From: JAWXVE01 sp044425575
GTDB lineage: Bacteria; Bacillota; Clostridia; Lachnospirales; Lachnospiraceae
Assembly: GCA_044425575.1 (NCBI GenBank)
Contig: JAWXVE010000006.1
Span: 1 to 49,926, forward strand
DNA: 49,926 nt
Reading direction: 5' to 3'
Made by a program: the position numbers and the translations under genes. The notes beneath the pieces were generated by a model, which was not told the origin of the DNA, ran no database searches, and was given only the letters and a program-made list of their open reading frames with translations. Numbering within the stretch: the first letter of the stretch is position 1; each line of letters starts with the position of its first letter. This document shows positions 49,884 to 49,926 of this stretch, piece by piece.

Positions 49884-49926
49884 TGCGGATGACAGGAATC
49901 GAACCTGCACGGTCTCCCACTAGATC
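49884..49926 (-). tRNA. tRNA-Leu (3' part, cut by the window edge)
   Basis: The sequence runs on the minus strand from the acceptor 3' end (TCATCCGC plus A) through the T arm and variable arm to the anticodon stem, where the window stops. It is identical to the att fragment at 47678, whose anticodon loop shows TAG. The intact gene is expected to continue beyond the window; if it does not, this is a second att copy in a tandem array. Confidence 0.7.

Overview
The window comes from a low-GC, spore-forming, anaerobic Firmicute, most like a Lachnospiraceae/Clostridia chromosome. The signs are an alpha/beta-type small acid-soluble spore protein, a Csp-type subtilisin-like protease, CodY, a long PPi-dependent phosphofructokinase, AT-rich intergenic DNA and strong AGGAGG ribosome binding sites. 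Most genes lie on the minus strand.

Layout. 0-1 kb: carbamate kinase. 1-10 kb: a signal peptidase II, a Csp-like protease, an AgrC/AgrA-like two-component pair, an XRE regulator and two membrane c-di-GMP proteins. 10-18.5 kb: glyA, a polytopic membrane protein, hemW, lepA and a PAS-GAF-GGDEF-EAL protein. 18.5-28 kb: a catabolic gene cluster. 28-33 kb: codY, pfp, a BMP-family lipoprotein and a phosphoglycolate-phosphatase-like HAD enzyme. 33-39 kb: an epimerase-like protein, then truA, engB, clpX, clpP and tig. 39-47.6 kb: spore protein, CYTH protein, malQ, an orphan solute-binding lipoprotein, glgP, a cation/Ca2+ exchanger, an Mbeg1-like hydrolase and a DUF378 protein. 47.7-49.9 kb: a decayed 2.2-kb element inserted at a tRNA-Leu 3' end.

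The main result is the 18.5-28 kb cluster, read as a sulfoquinovose (plant sulfolipid sugar) fermentation locus of the sulfo-transaldolase type. It encodes a YihQ-type GH31 sulfoquinovosidase with the family's Arg/Trp sulfonate-binding signature, a fructose-6-phosphate-aldolase-like transaldolase, a 3-hydroxyisobutyrate-dehydrogenase-family reductase suited to sulfolactaldehyde, an SSS importer, a TauE-type anion exporter, a DUF4867 protein and a fucose-isomerase-like protein (two candidate isomerases), and a ROK regulator. The predicted flow is: import, glycoside hydrolysis, isomerisation to sulfofructose, transfer of the C3 unit to glyceraldehyde-3-phosphate to give fructose-6-phosphate, reduction of sulfolactaldehyde to dihydroxypropanesulfonate, and export. 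A sigma-A promoter with a perfect palindrome just downstream precedes the transaldolase gene, and a related palindrome lies inside the cluster. The nearby pfp could take the fructose-6-phosphate into glycolysis.

The right end is an integration scar: a tRNA-Leu(UAG) 3'-end duplication of at least 43 bp, near-identical 26-bp arm-type repeats inside both ends, an integrase C-terminal remnant, an intact Phd/RelE-type toxin-antitoxin pair, and a helicase pseudogene with a stop codon directly after its Walker A motif. No recombinase gene remains. No CRISPR array, rRNA or riboswitch was recognised.
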